DNA of 64,000 nt from contig CM076959.1 of the NCBI GenBank assembly GCA_039566865.1, positions 14,801,501 to 14,865,500 of the forward strand, in the 5' to 3' direction. The position numbers and the translations under genes were made by a program. Below are positions 27,401-35,422 of the stretch, piece by piece. The notes beneath the pieces are model-generated. The model was not told where the DNA came from and did no database searches. It was given only the letters and a program-made list of their open reading frames with translations. Source of the stretch: Aurelia coerulea (taxonomy: Eukaryota > Cnidaria > Scyphozoa > Semaeostomeae > Ulmaridae). Each line of letters begins with the position of its first letter. Positions within the stretch are counted from its first letter, which is position 1.

Positions 27401-30400
27401 AGATGCATGATCTCTGCTTTTTGTTTGTTTCAGGTTTTTGACCATTTTAAAATCTGTCTCAAATAAGATGTCACTAGACTGATTGCAAGTTCGTAGTTAT
27501 TGCTATTGATAGGCTGATGGACGCTATAACTACGACTCATGGACTTTCACATTGAAAATTGGGACGAAATTGTTTTCCTCGATTTCATGTCCGATATGGA
27601 AACCATAGCAACGCTGTATGAAAAGGCGACTAATGGCGGTGGGCCTAAATTGTCAGCTCAATCGTCAGATAATAAAACGCCTCAAAATTCAGTTTTGAGT
27701 GACGTTAGCAATGAACAAAAGCCACAAGTATTCGCATGAATGTTTGTTTAACATAAGAATTAACAAACCTTTCAGTTTCAACAAGAATTTCCTCATTTTG
27801 AAGGCAATCTTCATCTAGCAATAGTGCACGCCAACACGCACGGCTCCTGAAATTCTCCAACTACCGAAAAGAGGCCATTAACCTCGTTTACAAGGGCACA
27901 GAAAAATCTGTGCGCCCATTGTTTATTTTCGTCCCACTTTTTGATGTGAAAGTCCATAAGTCCCAGTTTGAGCAAAAATATACATTGTTGTTGTTGTTGT
28001 CATTGCTATTGCTGTTGTTGTTGCGATAACTGGGACTATTTCGTGAGTCTAAGATGTCACTTGAGATTTTAAACATTTTAAATTCATAGAAAAATTGAGA
28101 GAAATGATATACAGTAAATCCCTGCTTATATGGCAGAACCTTTTGAGAACGTTGTTTATAGTATCGTACTTTTCTGGTGTGTCTTTGATCCTGTGCATCA
28201 CTCTGTAGTTGCTCGTTGCGACGTTAACTACATTGGCATTTTCTTCGTGTATAATTGCAAGTTCGTCTTCAAAGTTTACAGAAAAGAAATCTTCGATGAA
28301 TAAGCTAAACTTTGGCTGACACTTCTTACGGCCTAAGCCTACACAAGAAGCTCCTCCCTTGTTGTTGATTTTTAAGGCAACGCTCGGTCCAATACGGCTT
28401 CGAACGAAAAATACGGCTTTTACGGACCGATCAAGAACCAATCGAATTGCTGCGTTGCCGGTCCGAGGAGCCGTATTTTCGAACGCCATATAATAATAGG
28501 TTCTTATTGTAAAGATACTAAGACTAATTTCAAGGTATGATAGTTCTTATTTGAAGAGTGCCTTGCGTAGGCCCTTTAGAATCTTCACCCAAGACGATAT
28601 AATGTAACAATAATAAATGATTTGTTTAAAGTTGGCGTACAACTCTAATAGCTATGTAAAAAGCTAATTAATGCCAACTATCTATCAGAAATATCTAAGT
28701 GTACGTTACAATGAAAAGTAAGTATAAGCTAAATAAAACCTAAGCCAGAAATAAATATTTTACACAATCTACAGTCACACTCTATTTTGTGGGTTCTTAA
28801 TTCTTTCTTGAAAGCTGTCAATGATTGGGACTCTCTAATATTGTGAGGTAATTTTTGCCACAGTTTTTGACCCAAATATCTCACTGTTTCTATGCCATAA
28901 GAAGTTGTCCTGACGATCAGCCCCGTTATTTGTTTTGGCAAAGTTATTATGCACCTAATAACCAGTTCTAAGCTTACAAACAGCAATGGATGAGATTTAA
29001 ACTTTAACTGCCAACTGTGATAAAAATGAACTTAATAACGAGAATCCAAAATAGACTTTGCTACCCTGCAATAAGAACATATTTTTCATCAAGCTGAAAC
29101 AGGTTCCTAATTACAAGGTGCATAAGTTAGGAAAAACAGCCTCTGGGTTCTTATTTTTGATGGTTCTTATATGCGGGAATTTACTGTATGCAAAGCCCTT
29201 TGATTATTTTATTCGCAGGTATTCTCGCGTGCAATCTAATTTGAGACAGATATAGATTAAACGTGACAACTATTCGTTGTTAGGATCGAGTTGGAAGGGT
29301 CGATTATATGAAAGAACATGTAATGTTTTGGACATGAAGTATGCGAAGGACCTTTGTCGTAATAATTAGCGTGGAAAGATTTTAAGAGTCCAGTATCAAG
29401 GTTCCAGAGATTATTGGATTTTGAAGATGACAAAGAGGAAATTTTAGAGGGCAAATCCTAATTCGCAATTTTGATTATTTATGAAATGTATCTTATATCA
29501 TCCTTCATATTTCTTTCTGTTGTCATCAGTGTTATTTTGGTTAGAAATTCAATATCGGAGTTTTTACGCACGTTGTTTTTCATTAATGATTCGAGAAAAC
29601 TGGAGACAAATTAGGTTAACAAATTTTACGCCAGCTTTTTTTAAAATTCGGAACCTATGCTGTGTCCATGCAAATTTCAACAATAACTTATAATTAGTTG
29701 CTGTGGAACTGCACTCAGTTAATACAGTATCCCTGCACTACCCGTACTTTAGGGCTCTTAAAATGTTGATAAACCATGAGAATTTTGTATGCATGTATGT
29801 ATGTATAATTTAATAAGTTTAAAGGCAGAAACACCGCAATACAACAAAAGCAGCAGCAAATGGTTGAATAAATTTTTTGCCAATATTTCGTCCTGCCATG
29901 CAGGACTTCTTCAGGGCTGTAATGGCGAAATATTGGCATAAAATCTATTCAACCATTTGCTGTTGTTTTTGTTGTATTGCGGTGTTTCTGCCTTTAAACT
30001 TATTAATTCATTCGTCATCGCAAGCATCTTCGGATCCGACAATCGACGCTGGTATCGTGGCCTTTCCTTTTCAAATTATTTTATGTATCATTTGCCACGT
30101 TATTTAAAAATATTTACAAGTTTATGATATAAAAATTGATGCAGTACAATATATAAGGCTAAAAACGTAAAGAAAAAACACCCGTTATTACAATGGCAGG
30201 GATAGCATTCCATAATGGTCCCCTCAGAGGTGCTGGAACAACGAAAAAACGCGAGAAAGGAAACATTGTAGCTGTTTTCCGTGTAAAACATGGATTCTAA
30301 GATCATACCATAGTCGGGAGAGAGTCGTCTTCCTCTTTTTGTATATTTTGGAAAAAAAATCTCTTTGATCTTATGTTTGAACGCGTTGATATTGTTTGTT

Positions 30401-32247
30401 GATTTCATCTCAGATGAAAGACCATTCCATGTTTTGGGCCCTAGATAAGATAGACATTTTTGGCCAGCATTGGTTTTGCGAAATGGAATTTCCAATTTGA
30501 ACTTGGATCTTCGTGTCTTAATTGCCTTAATTGATTAGAACTACCATAACATTTCCTTTCTAAACTGGCTTCTTTATTTTGCAGATCCATGGCCCACAAT
30601 AAGCTAAAGAGCTTCCCCACTGCCGGACTTGAAGCCTTAACTCATATCAATACACGTGGCAATCCGGACATGCTCGATTTCCCATCACACGGACGCCTTC
30701 CAAATATCCGGAAGCTGGTTTTGCACTACCCGTACCATTGTTGCTATTACCGGAGCAAAGAGGTATCGGAAGAGGACTCAATAGTTACGAAAGAATTATC
30801 ATCTTGGGTTTTCCAATGGGAAAAATGGGGGGATGAAAATGGAACAGATGACGACTGGCCAACTATTGCTCCAGGCACAAATAGTAACGGACAAGTGGAG
30901 CCACTGTTGATCAATACACTCAATCATACTGACATATCTCATCACATTGGTGGCAATGATGTTCCAGATGATGACCTGGTTATTGTCCCACATGTCCTGA
31001 AAGCTGATGACAATGCACCAATGGCTTTGCTGGAGTGCCAACCGGAACCCAACGTCTTTTATCCCTGTGATAATCTGATGTCTAAACAATGGCTTCGAAT
31101 CTGCGTGTGGATCGTGTTCCTATTGGCTCTTATAGGTAACAGTGTTGTACTCTTTGTTATATTTGCCAATTACTCTAAGTGCGATGTGCAGAGATTTCTG
31201 ACTTTGAACTTAGCATTTGCAGACTTACTGCTTGGTATTTATCTCGGATTTCTGGCTGTTGTTGATATCATGACAGCTGGAAACTTTCGCGCAAAGGCTC
31301 TTGAGTGGCAATTTAGTTCACAATGCCAAGCGGCGGGCTTTATTGCAGTACTATCCAGTGAGCTGTCTGTGTATACCCTATTGGTGATAACGATCGAAAG
31401 ATTCATTACAATAAAGTACTCCATGTACATCAACAAACAAATGACTGTATCGAAAGCTGTAGTGATCATGATCTTTGGTTGGATTTTCTGCATGGTGCTC
31501 GCTATTTTGCCCATACTGCGCTTCAATACGGAAAATGGTACATTCCATTTCAGTGACTACACTAAGTACAGCATTTGCCTGCCTTTTGATATACCTGAGA
31601 AGTCAACCCCTGGCTACATGCCGTCTGTCATATATCTGTCATTCGTGCTGTTATTCAACATTTTCGCGTTTACACTCATCGTGTTTTGCTACATAAAGAT
31701 CTTTCTCTCAGTTCGTGGTTCCGGCGCGTTTAATTCCGGCGACTCGCGTGTTGCAAAGCGTGTCGCATTACTCGTGTTCACGGATTTTGCGTGCTGGTTT
31801 CCGATTTGCATCCTGGCACTCACAGCCGTTTATGGTTCACCGCTCATCAAGGATTTATGGCTGACGAAAGTTTTCACCGTGTTTATCTTCCCGTTGAATG
31901 CATGCGCAAACCCATTCCTGTATGCAATCTTCACCAAGCAATTCCACAGGGACTGTTGGACAATGTACCGTCAGATCAAACACAGTGATATAGGGCTGAT
32001 GGATCGATTGAACAAGAAGATGAAACGTGGCAACTGGAAGATGTCATCTAACTATCAGGCATTCCGTCGAGGATCATCATGCTCATTCCATATTGGACGA
32101 CGATGTTCTACGAGAGGGGACGAGCTACGAATGAGTTCTCGCTCCACTTACAGAACACCGATGAACACCGATGATGAACGGGAAAGGGATCGTGATGATC
32201 GCGAAGAAAGAAGAGAGCCAGTCGAAGAGCGGGAAACATGCTTGTAA
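9410..32247 (+). CDS. LGR: leucine-rich-repeat G-protein-coupled receptor (17 exons found, 5' end missing)
   Basis: Spliced exons: 9410-9484, 10942-11007, 14035-14106, 14795-14866, 16172-16243, 16344-16415, 16969-17040, 18385-18456, 18930-19001, 19887-19961, 20844-20921, 23871-23942, 24939-25004, 25661-25729, 27011-27082, 27312-27383, 30585-32247. Sixteen exons encode one LRR each; every intron splits a Leu codon in phase 2. The last exon adds the final LRR, the hinge (HYPYHCC), seven helices and a tail. Domain order and motifs ([24 protein letters not shown]) match the LGR family: plasma-membrane receptors for glycoprotein hormones (type A) or R-spondins (type B). Seventeen or more LRRs and the irregular [12 protein letters not shown] repeat resemble LGR4/5/6; the helices also resemble type A, so I leave the class and ligand open. 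Signal peptide and LRR N-cap exons were not found and may lie left of the window. Confidence 0.93.
9707..10286. mobile_element. Mutator-like element, TAGACTGAT...GAGGCTA family, copy 1
   Basis: Perfect 9-bp duplications TGTTATTGC (9698-9706 and 10287-10295). Ends TAGACTGATTATATG and TAGTGAGGCTA, sharing only about 6 bp of inverted repeat. Non-coding, inside an LGR intron. Related copies are at 27475-28051 and 47042-48218. Confidence 0.85.
10942..11007 (+). CDS. LGR exon, LRR
   Basis: 66 bp between TTTATAAG and GTGAGT. Reads [19 protein letters not shown]..., a short 22-residue LRR. Confidence 0.88.
11121..13314. mobile_element. 2.2-kb foldback element with 8-bp target duplication
   Basis: Termini AGGAGGGTCCCGAGTCCACG and CGTGGACTCGGGACCCTCCT are exact inverted repeats, bounded by perfect 8-bp duplications CTTGATTC (11113-11120 and 13315-13322). 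Arms of roughly 670 bp (about 11800-12470 and 12590-13250) pair across most of the interior. Examples are TTGGCGAATTTTTGACGAAG against CTTCGTGAAAAATTCGCCAA. Clusters of GTCCGTGG and its complement crowd the left end, perhaps a second nested insertion. The 8-bp duplication suggests hAT or P-type. No transposase ORF. Confidence 0.85.
13407..13919. mobile_element. AGCATAGG foldback MITE, intronic copy A
   Basis: 9-bp duplications TAATTAAGG (13398-13406 and 13920-13928). Ends AACATAGGGCTCAAATC and GATTTGAGCCCTATGCT. Arms contain TTTACAGCAAA and its complement; long inverted repeat throughout. The 9-bp duplication fits Mutator-like elements. Confidence 0.88.
14035..14106 (+). CDS. LGR exon, LRR
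   Basis: 72 bp between TTTGCAG and GTAAGT. Reads [17 protein letters not shown]..., a canonical 24-residue LRR. Confidence 0.9.
14795..14866 (+). CDS. LGR exon, LRR
   Basis: 72 bp between ATTTTAG and GTAAGT. Reads [20 protein letters not shown].... Confidence 0.9.
16172..16243 (+). CDS. LGR exon, LRR (one of a duplicated pair)
   Basis: 72 bp between CTCTTTAG and GTAAGT. Reads [18 protein letters not shown].... Only a 100-bp intron separates it from the next exon, whose sequence is closely similar (TAGGTCSTTGMAGTCAAAC at both starts), so the pair looks like a local exon duplication. Confidence 0.9.
16344..16415 (+). CDS. LGR exon, LRR (duplicate of the preceding exon)
   Basis: 72 bp between TTTCTTTAG and GTAAGT. 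Reads [18 protein letters not shown].... Confidence 0.9.
16969..17040 (+). CDS. LGR exon, LRR
   Basis: 72 bp between AATGCAG and GTGAGT. Reads [18 protein letters not shown].... Confidence 0.9.
17070..17245. mobile_element. Tc1/mariner-type MITE, CAGTGGGACCTCC family
   Basis: Ends CAGTGGGACCTCCATATAAC and GTTAATGGAGGTTCCAATG, flanked by TA on both sides. Internal GGTGTCCG motifs repeat. It begins only 29 bp downstream of an LGR exon donor. Confidence 0.82.
17785..18281. mobile_element. AGCATAGG foldback MITE, intronic copy B
   Basis: 9-bp duplications ATCATATGA (17776-17784 and 18282-18290). Ends AGCATAGGGCTCAAA and TTTGAGCCCTATGTT. Closest to the copy at 13407 (same GGGCTC subterminal variant) but in the opposite arm order. 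Confidence 0.88.
18385..18456 (+). CDS. LGR exon, LRR
   Basis: 72 bp between CAAACAG and GTATGT. Reads [18 protein letters not shown]..., close in pattern to the LRR 'LTEVPVHPLSNL' of vertebrate LGR4-6. Confidence 0.9.
18930..19001 (+). CDS. LGR exon, LRR
   Basis: 72 bp between TTTTCTAG and GTGAGT. Reads [18 protein letters not shown].... Confidence 0.9.
19164..19400. mobile_element. Mutator-like MITE, TAGCCTACGAGTAGACCC ends
   Basis: Perfect 9-bp duplications GAGAAAGTA (19155-19163 and 19401-19409). Ends TAGCCTACGAGTAGACCC and GGGTCTACACGTAGGCTA. An inner inverted motif is AAAGCTTGCTAC / GTAGCAAGCTTT. Confidence 0.88.
19887..19961 (+). CDS. LGR exon, LRR
   Basis: 75 bp between TGCTGCAG and GTGAGT. 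Reads [18 protein letters not shown]..., a 25-residue LRR. It sits where vertebrate LGR4-6 have their 'YDNP' repeat. Confidence 0.88.
20844..20921 (+). CDS. LGR exon, irregular LRR diagnostic of type-B-like receptors
   Basis: 78 bp between ATTCAG and GTAAGT. Contains [19 protein letters not shown], matching the irregular repeat around 'FPDLTGT' in LGR4/5/6. This is the best single clue to the receptor class. Confidence 0.92.
20945..21075. repeat. Short inverted repeat in LGR intron
   Basis: CCTATAATAACTG...GGCAATACCAGAAAATA at the left pairs with TATTTTCGGTATTGC...CAGTTGTTATATG at the right. Small MITE-like hairpin, target duplication not clear. Confidence 0.5.
21560..23805 (+). mobile_element. 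5'-truncated LINE insertion (non-LTR retrotransposon)
   Basis: Consists of the RT open frame 21572-23533, a short 3' UTR and a tail of ATTGA units (about 23781-23804). That tail is the simple-repeat type used by CR1/L2-like LINEs rather than poly(A). No apurinic endonuclease region precedes the RT, so the copy is 5'-truncated. It lies in an LGR intron in the same orientation as the gene. Confidence 0.9.
21572..23533 (+). CDS. LINE reverse transcriptase ORF (653 codons, endonuclease part absent)
   Basis: Encodes the RT of a CR1/Jockey-like LINE, which in an intact element would copy its RNA at a nicked chromosomal target. In order are a basic linker (residues 10-60), RT blocks with [13 protein letters not shown] (about 165-177), [19 protein letters not shown] (about 212-230), [19 protein letters not shown] (about 255-273), [15 protein letters not shown] (about 290-304), [20 protein letters not shown] (about 350-369) and the catalytic FADDTNIF (about 383-390). 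The C-terminal region ends in the usual [13 protein letters not shown] block (about 626-638). The frame is uninterrupted, which suggests a young insertion. The first Met is only the first ATG of the truncated copy; a stop codon lies 6 bp upstream. Confidence 0.93.
   Translation: MDSSISLKRCISKKNKLYYKFLKKRTPENKKKYSMYRNILSSCLQQCKNNYFKELFDNKSTRITKMWSVLGTMLNPRKKKLGNSIRSINFEGKIHHDDFSIANSLNTHFCTIGNKIASKIPKSRCEFNAFLKNQVPETFFLRMVEENEVLQEIQALQIKKSPGHDDIKPSIIKASYSFLVKPLTYIYNLSFHSGVVPDIWKIAKVIPIFKSGDRCDTNNYRPISLLSCFEKIIERLLAKRLISFLRKHKMLYKLQFGFREGHSTTHALLELLEKIYTNLDNGKICVGIFLDLSKAFDTIDHSILLTKLKHYGFRGKVYEWFASYLSNRKQYTFANGTNSSYGLIHKGVPQGSVLGPILFTLYVNDMPNATTLEPRLFADDTNIFNFGENLQNLTQQTNIELKKLNEWLKANKLKVNTGKTNFCLFNPNNKTEAQDAITIKMGDTLKQCEEIKYLGIKLDSKLTWKNHIEKVKLETIKFASIFYKLRYIVPKQCLTVLYSSMVLSKIAYSLETYGLAAKKYLNELQTLQNRILRILYFKDRRYPTNALHKELNFLKINDLYELKILKFMHNIYHNDKNVPDVFQNYFRTNESRHNYATRQSKHYEIPKTQRKWGEKMILNKGARLWNDLPYNLKNMIQVKAFSKQIKQKIINNY
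23871..23942 (+). CDS. LGR exon, LRR
   Basis: 72 bp between TTTATTTAG and GTAAGC. Reads [20 protein letters not shown]..., matching the repeat after the FPDLTGT repeat in LGR4-6, including a Cys near its middle. Confidence 0.9.
24442..24798. mobile_element. MITE with ACCGTAAAWGCTCTATTAAG ends
   Basis: Inverted ends ACCGTAAAAGCTCTATTAAG and CTTAATAGAGCATTTACGGT. Several internal GAGAGGGGGGCTTA blocks repeat, and one strand is strongly G-rich near both ends. Target duplication not resolved. Confidence 0.75.
24939..25004 (+). CDS. LGR exon, LRR
   Basis: 66 bp between AATCGTAG and GTAAGT. Reads [19 protein letters not shown]..., equivalent to 'LPSFNGCHALEEI' in LGR5. Confidence 0.9.
25435..25500. 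repeat. AT-rich degenerate tandem repeat (AATCATAAATCATG)
   Basis: About eight imperfect units of ATCATAA/ATCATGA. Confidence 0.85.
25661..25729 (+). CDS. LGR exon, LRR
   Basis: 69 bp between TTCTTGCAG and GTAAGT. Reads [20 protein letters not shown]..., a 23-residue LRR. Confidence 0.9.
25939..26057. mobile_element. Palindromic MITE, TRGACTTGCTCC family, copy 1
   Basis: Ends TGGACTTGCTCCAAGTC and GACTTGGAGCAAGTCCA. The flanking 9-mers GATCTTAAC (25930-25938) and GATCATAAC (26058-26066) differ at one base. Arms contain CGCTCTTGATCAATAAATAC and its complement. Confidence 0.83.
26147..26274. repeat. 64-bp tandem duplication
   Basis: Two copies starting TAGCCATCCKTTTCCAGTC at 26147 and 26211, a few mismatches apart. 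Confidence 0.92.
26380..26540 (+). mobile_element. tRNA-derived SINE, copy 2
   Basis: A box-A-like TGGCGCGGTGATGTAATCC and a degenerate box-B-like GGGTTTGCTACC. The 3' body GAGCGACATGACAAGGGG...CAGCGCTCGGCGCTAAAAAC...GCAACTTCAC matches the copy at 8952-9120. Confidence 0.5.
27011..27082 (+). CDS. LGR exon, LRR
   Basis: 72 bp between ACTTTTCAG and GTAAGT. Reads [20 protein letters not shown].... Confidence 0.9.
27312..27383 (+). CDS. LGR exon, LRR
   Basis: 72 bp between TTTCACAG and GTAAGT. Reads [18 protein letters not shown].... Confidence 0.9.
27475..28051. mobile_element. Mutator-like element, TAGACTGAT family, copy 2
   Basis: Perfect 9-bp duplications AGATGTCAC (27466-27474 and 28052-28060). 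Ends TAGACTGATTGCAAGTTCG and TTTCGTGAGTCTA. The first 70 bp match the copies at 9707 and 47042; the interior differs. It holds a 66-codon open frame (27539-27739) and, near the right end, a (TTG)n tract. Confidence 0.87.
27539..27739 (+). other. Open frame inside a Mutator-like element, function unknown
   Basis: 66 codons starting [16 protein letters not shown] and ending KPQVFA. Hydrophilic C-terminal half rich in S, N, Q and G; no membrane segment or known motif. It starts just after the conserved left terminal segment and differs from the interiors of the two sister elements. It could be a captured host exon or chance; I do not assign a function. Confidence 0.3.
28112..29186. mobile_element. 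Tc1/mariner-type element (CAGTAAATCCC ends) with nested LINE fragment
   Basis: Ends CAGTAAATCCCTGCTTATA and TATGCGGGAATTTACTG, each flanked by TA. Termini relate to the elements at 4767, 6866 and 59936. A minus-strand open frame (28049-28489) crosses the left end without transposase motifs. A LINE remnant interrupts the right part. Confidence 0.65.
28560..28990 (-). pseudogene. LINE C-terminal fragment
   Basis: The minus-strand frame 28986-28729 reads [20 protein letters not shown], then [18 protein letters not shown], and ends at a stop. The YLGxKLWxxLP block and C-terminal CxCRLCK are hallmarks of the last part of CR1/Jockey-type LINE ORF2. 5'-truncated, nested in the element 28112-29186. 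Confidence 0.8.
29622..29661. mobile_element. Isolated right end of an AGCATAGG MITE
   Basis: TTTTACGCCAGC... then CGGAACCTATGCT matches the right terminus of the foldback family (for example 39302-39346). No left end is nearby. Confidence 0.6.
29809..30006. repeat. 200-bp palindromic MITE
   Basis: TTAATAAGTTTAAAGGCAGA pairs with TCTGCCTTTAAACTTATTAA. Arms continue through AACACCGCAATACAACAAAA and CCAATATTTCG, with the dyad centred near 29908 (GTCCTGCCATGCAGGAC). Confidence 0.85.
30100..30520 (-). pseudogene. LINE C-terminal fragment next to the last LGR exon
   Basis: Minus-strand frame reading [19 protein letters not shown], then [19 protein letters not shown] and [12 protein letters not shown]. 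This is the conserved C-terminal block of LINE ORF2 (YLGPKxWNxL...FKxxIK). A 5'-truncated, antisense remnant ending about 65 bp before the LGR splice acceptor at 30585. A related 3' piece (GGCAGGGATAGCATT) recurs near 33164. Confidence 0.8.
30585..32247 (+). CDS. LGR last exon: final LRR, hinge, seven helices, tail
   Basis: Acceptor TTATTTTGCAG. Numbering from the in-frame Met at 30589 (552 codons): residues 1-24 complete the final LRR; 25-160 form the hinge with HYPYHCC (46-52), an acidic N-glycosylatable segment (NGT 84, NHT 112) and the paired Cys LEC 150 / YPC 160. Helices lie at roughly 168-194, 203-225, 249-271, 288-310, 343-368, 390-414 and 425-447. C246 and C330 are the expected extracellular disulphide. 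ERF at 270-272 replaces E/DRW, and NPFLY at 441-445 is the NPxxY motif. The last 100 residues form a cytosolic tail with many Ser and an acidic/basic run. The seven helices are in one exon, as usual for LGR genes. Stop TAA at 32245-32247. Confidence 0.96.
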
Positions 32248-32307
32248 GAAGTTTACTCATCTATTCCTACCTGCAAGGTTCACCAGCCGCCATGCTATAG
32301 CCAGCTA

Positions 32308-32313
32308 AATAAA
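32308..32313 (+). terminator. Candidate LGR polyadenylation signal
   Basis: AATAAA 61 bases after the stop codon. First canonical hexamer in the 3' flank; use is inferred. Confidence 0.5.
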
Positions 32314-33302
32314 GGCCTGGTCGCAGAAAAAGTGTTTGTCCTGTAGCAAGAACTACGAAAGAGGAACACTATCACATAGCTGTCTAGTTTGGGGGTAAAT
32401 CACTTAAAATCCCCATACCAAACAGCATGATCGGCCACGTTTCGGCCACGTTTCGGACAAAACTTCATCCTATTTTCAGGGTGCAAATGCACGGAGCATA
32501 TCGTGATCATATACTCCGTGTAAAAAGTAGCAGGCCTAGATGTATTAAAGAAAATATGGACTTCCGGTGCCCAACAGTTTCAAAGCCGTGCTGTTTTCGA
32601 GAGATAGTAAATGAGCAAATGTCAGGGTTTTGGTACCAAAGAACTGAAACGTTGTTGCAATCCCGTTTCTGATCAGGCAAATGGACTTCGGTTAGCAAGG
32701 ACTTGTTTGAGAGGAAGGGACACTTTTGCGTTCAGATGAACAGTGCTCTCGTTATTGGAAACTTCTACCGTGCGTAGATATAGAGACTCCTAAAAACTCG
32801 CAAGTGGAAAAATCCATCTTTCTAGTATATATGGATAGGTTATTGAAACATTGAATTATCGCAGATTAAATCTCGCTTGTAATCTTGTTTAGTTAAAGAT
32901 AACCAGCGTATCAAGGGAAATTTGCGTTTATGTTACAGTTGCCCTATGTTAAAAGCATTTAAATACCCATTAGCAACCATGGTCGTTTGTGCTCTTAATG
33001 AAAAGTTAATGGAACAGGACCTGGACCGGAAACGTATTAATGTATGCATGTACTTTCGCGATACATAACCTGAATTTTAGAAGAAAGGAAGAACTTATTA
33101 TACATGTATTGATAAATTTTGCACGGAAAGTAATTAATAGAAAAATACCCCTACGTAGTAAAATGGCAGGGATAGCATTAAGATGGTCAATATGACTTTT
33201 TTCCATAATGGTCCCACTAATCATGCGAAAGTCAACGTTGAGGCCTGCAATTGATCATGATTGGTTATGGGTCGTTGAATAAATTGTAGAATCTGAACCC
33301 CT
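32314..33302. other. LGR 3' flank, no further gene seen
   Basis: No supported exon. Around 33164-33215 a short stretch (GGCAGGGATAGCATT, CCATAATGGTCCC) matches the LINE remnant at 30180-30225, so a small LINE 3' piece is present. Confidence 0.45.
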
Positions 33303-33625
33303 TAAAGGGGCTCAGTCGTCAAACAGTAAACAAATCCGTAAACTCGCCCTTGTCGCCGATTATCCATTGTTCATCCATTGTTCTCTGCAGTTTGTTTGGT
33401 GGCTTCACCCAAGCCACCAAAAAGCGACCCTTAAAAATCCACTTATATCCGAGCAATCGTAGAAGATATGAATGTTTGGTTTGTTCCTTAGTGAAGTACA
33501 ATGATTAATGCCCAAACAACAACTTTCATATTGAAAAAAAATACGAAAATCTTGTGTGATATCACCTTTCAAAAAACTGCAAAAATGGTCTTTTTTCTTA
33601 CATTTTGACGACGGAGCCTCCTTTA
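33303..33625. mobile_element. MITE with AAGGGGCTCMGTCGTCA ends
   Basis: Inverted CTTAAAGGGGCTCAGTCGTC and GACGACGGAGCCTCCTTTAA. Non-coding interior; target duplication not resolved. Confidence 0.65.
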
Positions 33626-33777
33626 ATCAATACTCATTGATGATACTGCGAACATATTACAAGCCACACTACTTACAAATTAATATACAATGCTAGTAGA
33701 ACGATACCCCGAGGAGGAAAACGCTGAATCTACCCCGAAACCATTACATGTAGAGATAAAAAGTTTCAAAAGTCTGT

Positions 33778-33970
33778 CTTAAAGTTAGTTGACGGAGCTA
33801 AGTAGAGGTAATCTGTAAATAGGACAAAGAAGCGCCTAAGCATGTTATTGTTCCTGTAGAAAAACATTATCCACTCACGTGCGGAAACAATCAAATACAA
33901 TAGGCTAATTTTAGGCATACATATGCAGTTCGCGAGTTAGCTATTTATCTCCGTCAACTAACTTCAAATT
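33778..33970. mobile_element. MITE with AGTTAGTTGACGGAG ends
   Basis: Inverted TTAAAGTTAGTTGACGGAGC and CTCCGTCAACTAACTTCAAA. Confidence 0.65.
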
Positions 33971-34337
33971 AGATTTTCACGAGAAATTGTGTGATCAAGA
34001 AGATTTCAGTGTTTTCGATGGATAATTAAAGCGTTATCGCAAATTTTGTGCAGGTCATCTAATTTAGATAGACTTTGGAAAAAACGAGAAGATCTCTACG
34101 TAGTACTACAAACAAAGGACAAAACAGCAAAGGCGTTTTGCATCCTCGATACTATCATTTGTATTGTTTGTAGGCTGCATTGGGGTTTATGGTATCCCTA
34201 TAATTGTGCTTGAATTTGTACAATTTTCCATACAATTGATACAATTATCTGATTTAATCGGTGTACGGTAAAGAGCTCCAAAAGGGGGCACTAAATCTAA
34301 TTATCCATTTCTTAGTTAAACCAAAGCTTCAAGAGCG

Positions 34338-34849
34338 AGCATGGGTTCCAAATCTTTAAAAAGATTGGTGTATAACTCAATGACCTATTTCTTTGAACTG
34401 AATGGCTTCAAAGAAACTTTAGCTATTTCTCTATAATTCTACCGTTGGACTTTTCTGAAATCTTCAATATTTTCAGAATTAGACTGTTTTCTTCTTTTTC
34501 AAGCATTCAAAAAAAAATTCAACAAAATTTAAAACCATCGTAATTTTTGACGCAACAGGAAATCATTTAGAAGAGAACTATACTTTATGGATGCCCAAAT
34601 ATGGCATCAAGCAAAAGTCTGTCACTCTTCTGGTTTATGATTTATAAAGTTGCTAACGCCACATCCTCAAATGCGTTGAAATGTAAGATACGCTGTAATT
34701 TCCAAAAATCTTCAAAATTTCTGAAAGTCCAACAGTAGAATTATATATGAGTACCCAAAGTTTCTTCCAAGCCATTCAATCAGAAGAAATAGGTCATTGA
34801 TTTTTGAACCCACCTTTTTACGCCGAATTAAAGATGTGGATCCTATGCT
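34338..34849. mobile_element. AGCATAGG foldback MITE, intergenic copy C
   Basis: Perfect 9-bp duplications TCAAGAGCG (34329-34337 and 34850-34858). Ends AGCATGGGTTCCAAATC and GATGTGGATCCTATGCT. Arms share TCTACCGTTGGACTTTTC and GAAAGTCCAACAGTAGAA. Confidence 0.9.
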
Positions 34850-35086
34850 TCAAGAGCGTATCACGTTAATTAAAATAGACTTTTTATAAGAGTGTATATA
34901 TGTAGAATTTATATAGTTAAACAGATATTATCAGAATATATTTTTTGTAATGTATATAAAATTATAGTCTGTCCTTAACATTTTAATATTTGTACACTTT
35001 TGATTTAAGTATCGTTAGAGAGAACCGGGTGAGCCAGAAAAAGCCTGCCACTTGAAAATTCATAGCACTAAGAGTACTTGATAGGT

Positions 35087-35422
35087 TACCCTTGATCAGA
35101 GTATTTTAGTATTTGAAAACAATTAAAGTATTTGAAAATAGAATTGGAAAAATTAAAGTAGTCGGAAAAAAATTTAATAGAAAAAAGAAAGAAAAAAGGA
35201 TGAAAAAAGGAGGAAGGAAAAATGTTTTTCCTTCCTCCCTTCTTTTCTCTCTTTTTTATTTATTCATTTTTTACTAAATTTGTTTATTTGTTTATTTGAT
35301 TTTTTTTCTCCAAATACTAACAATTTTTTTATTGATTTTTTTACTGTTTTTATTTTATTTTTTTTTTACTTTATTTTTTTCAATTTTATTTTCAAATACT
35401 AAAAATACTCTGATCCAGGGTA
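35087..35422. mobile_element. 9-bp-TSD foldback with purine/pyrimidine strand asymmetry
   Basis: Perfect 9-bp duplications TTGATAGGT (35078-35086 and 35423-35431). Ends TACCCTTGATCAGAGTATTT and AAATACTCTGATCCAGGGTA. The left arm is almost all purine (AAAGAAAGAAAAAAGGATG) and the right arm its pyrimidine complement, so the apparent open frame rich in F and L on the plus strand is not coding. Confidence 0.87.

Noticed and set aside
28049..28489. 146-codon minus-strand frame ([12 protein letters not shown]...)
   Set aside because: Spans the end of the element 28112-29186 and lacks DDE or helix-turn-helix features; probably chance within the transposon.
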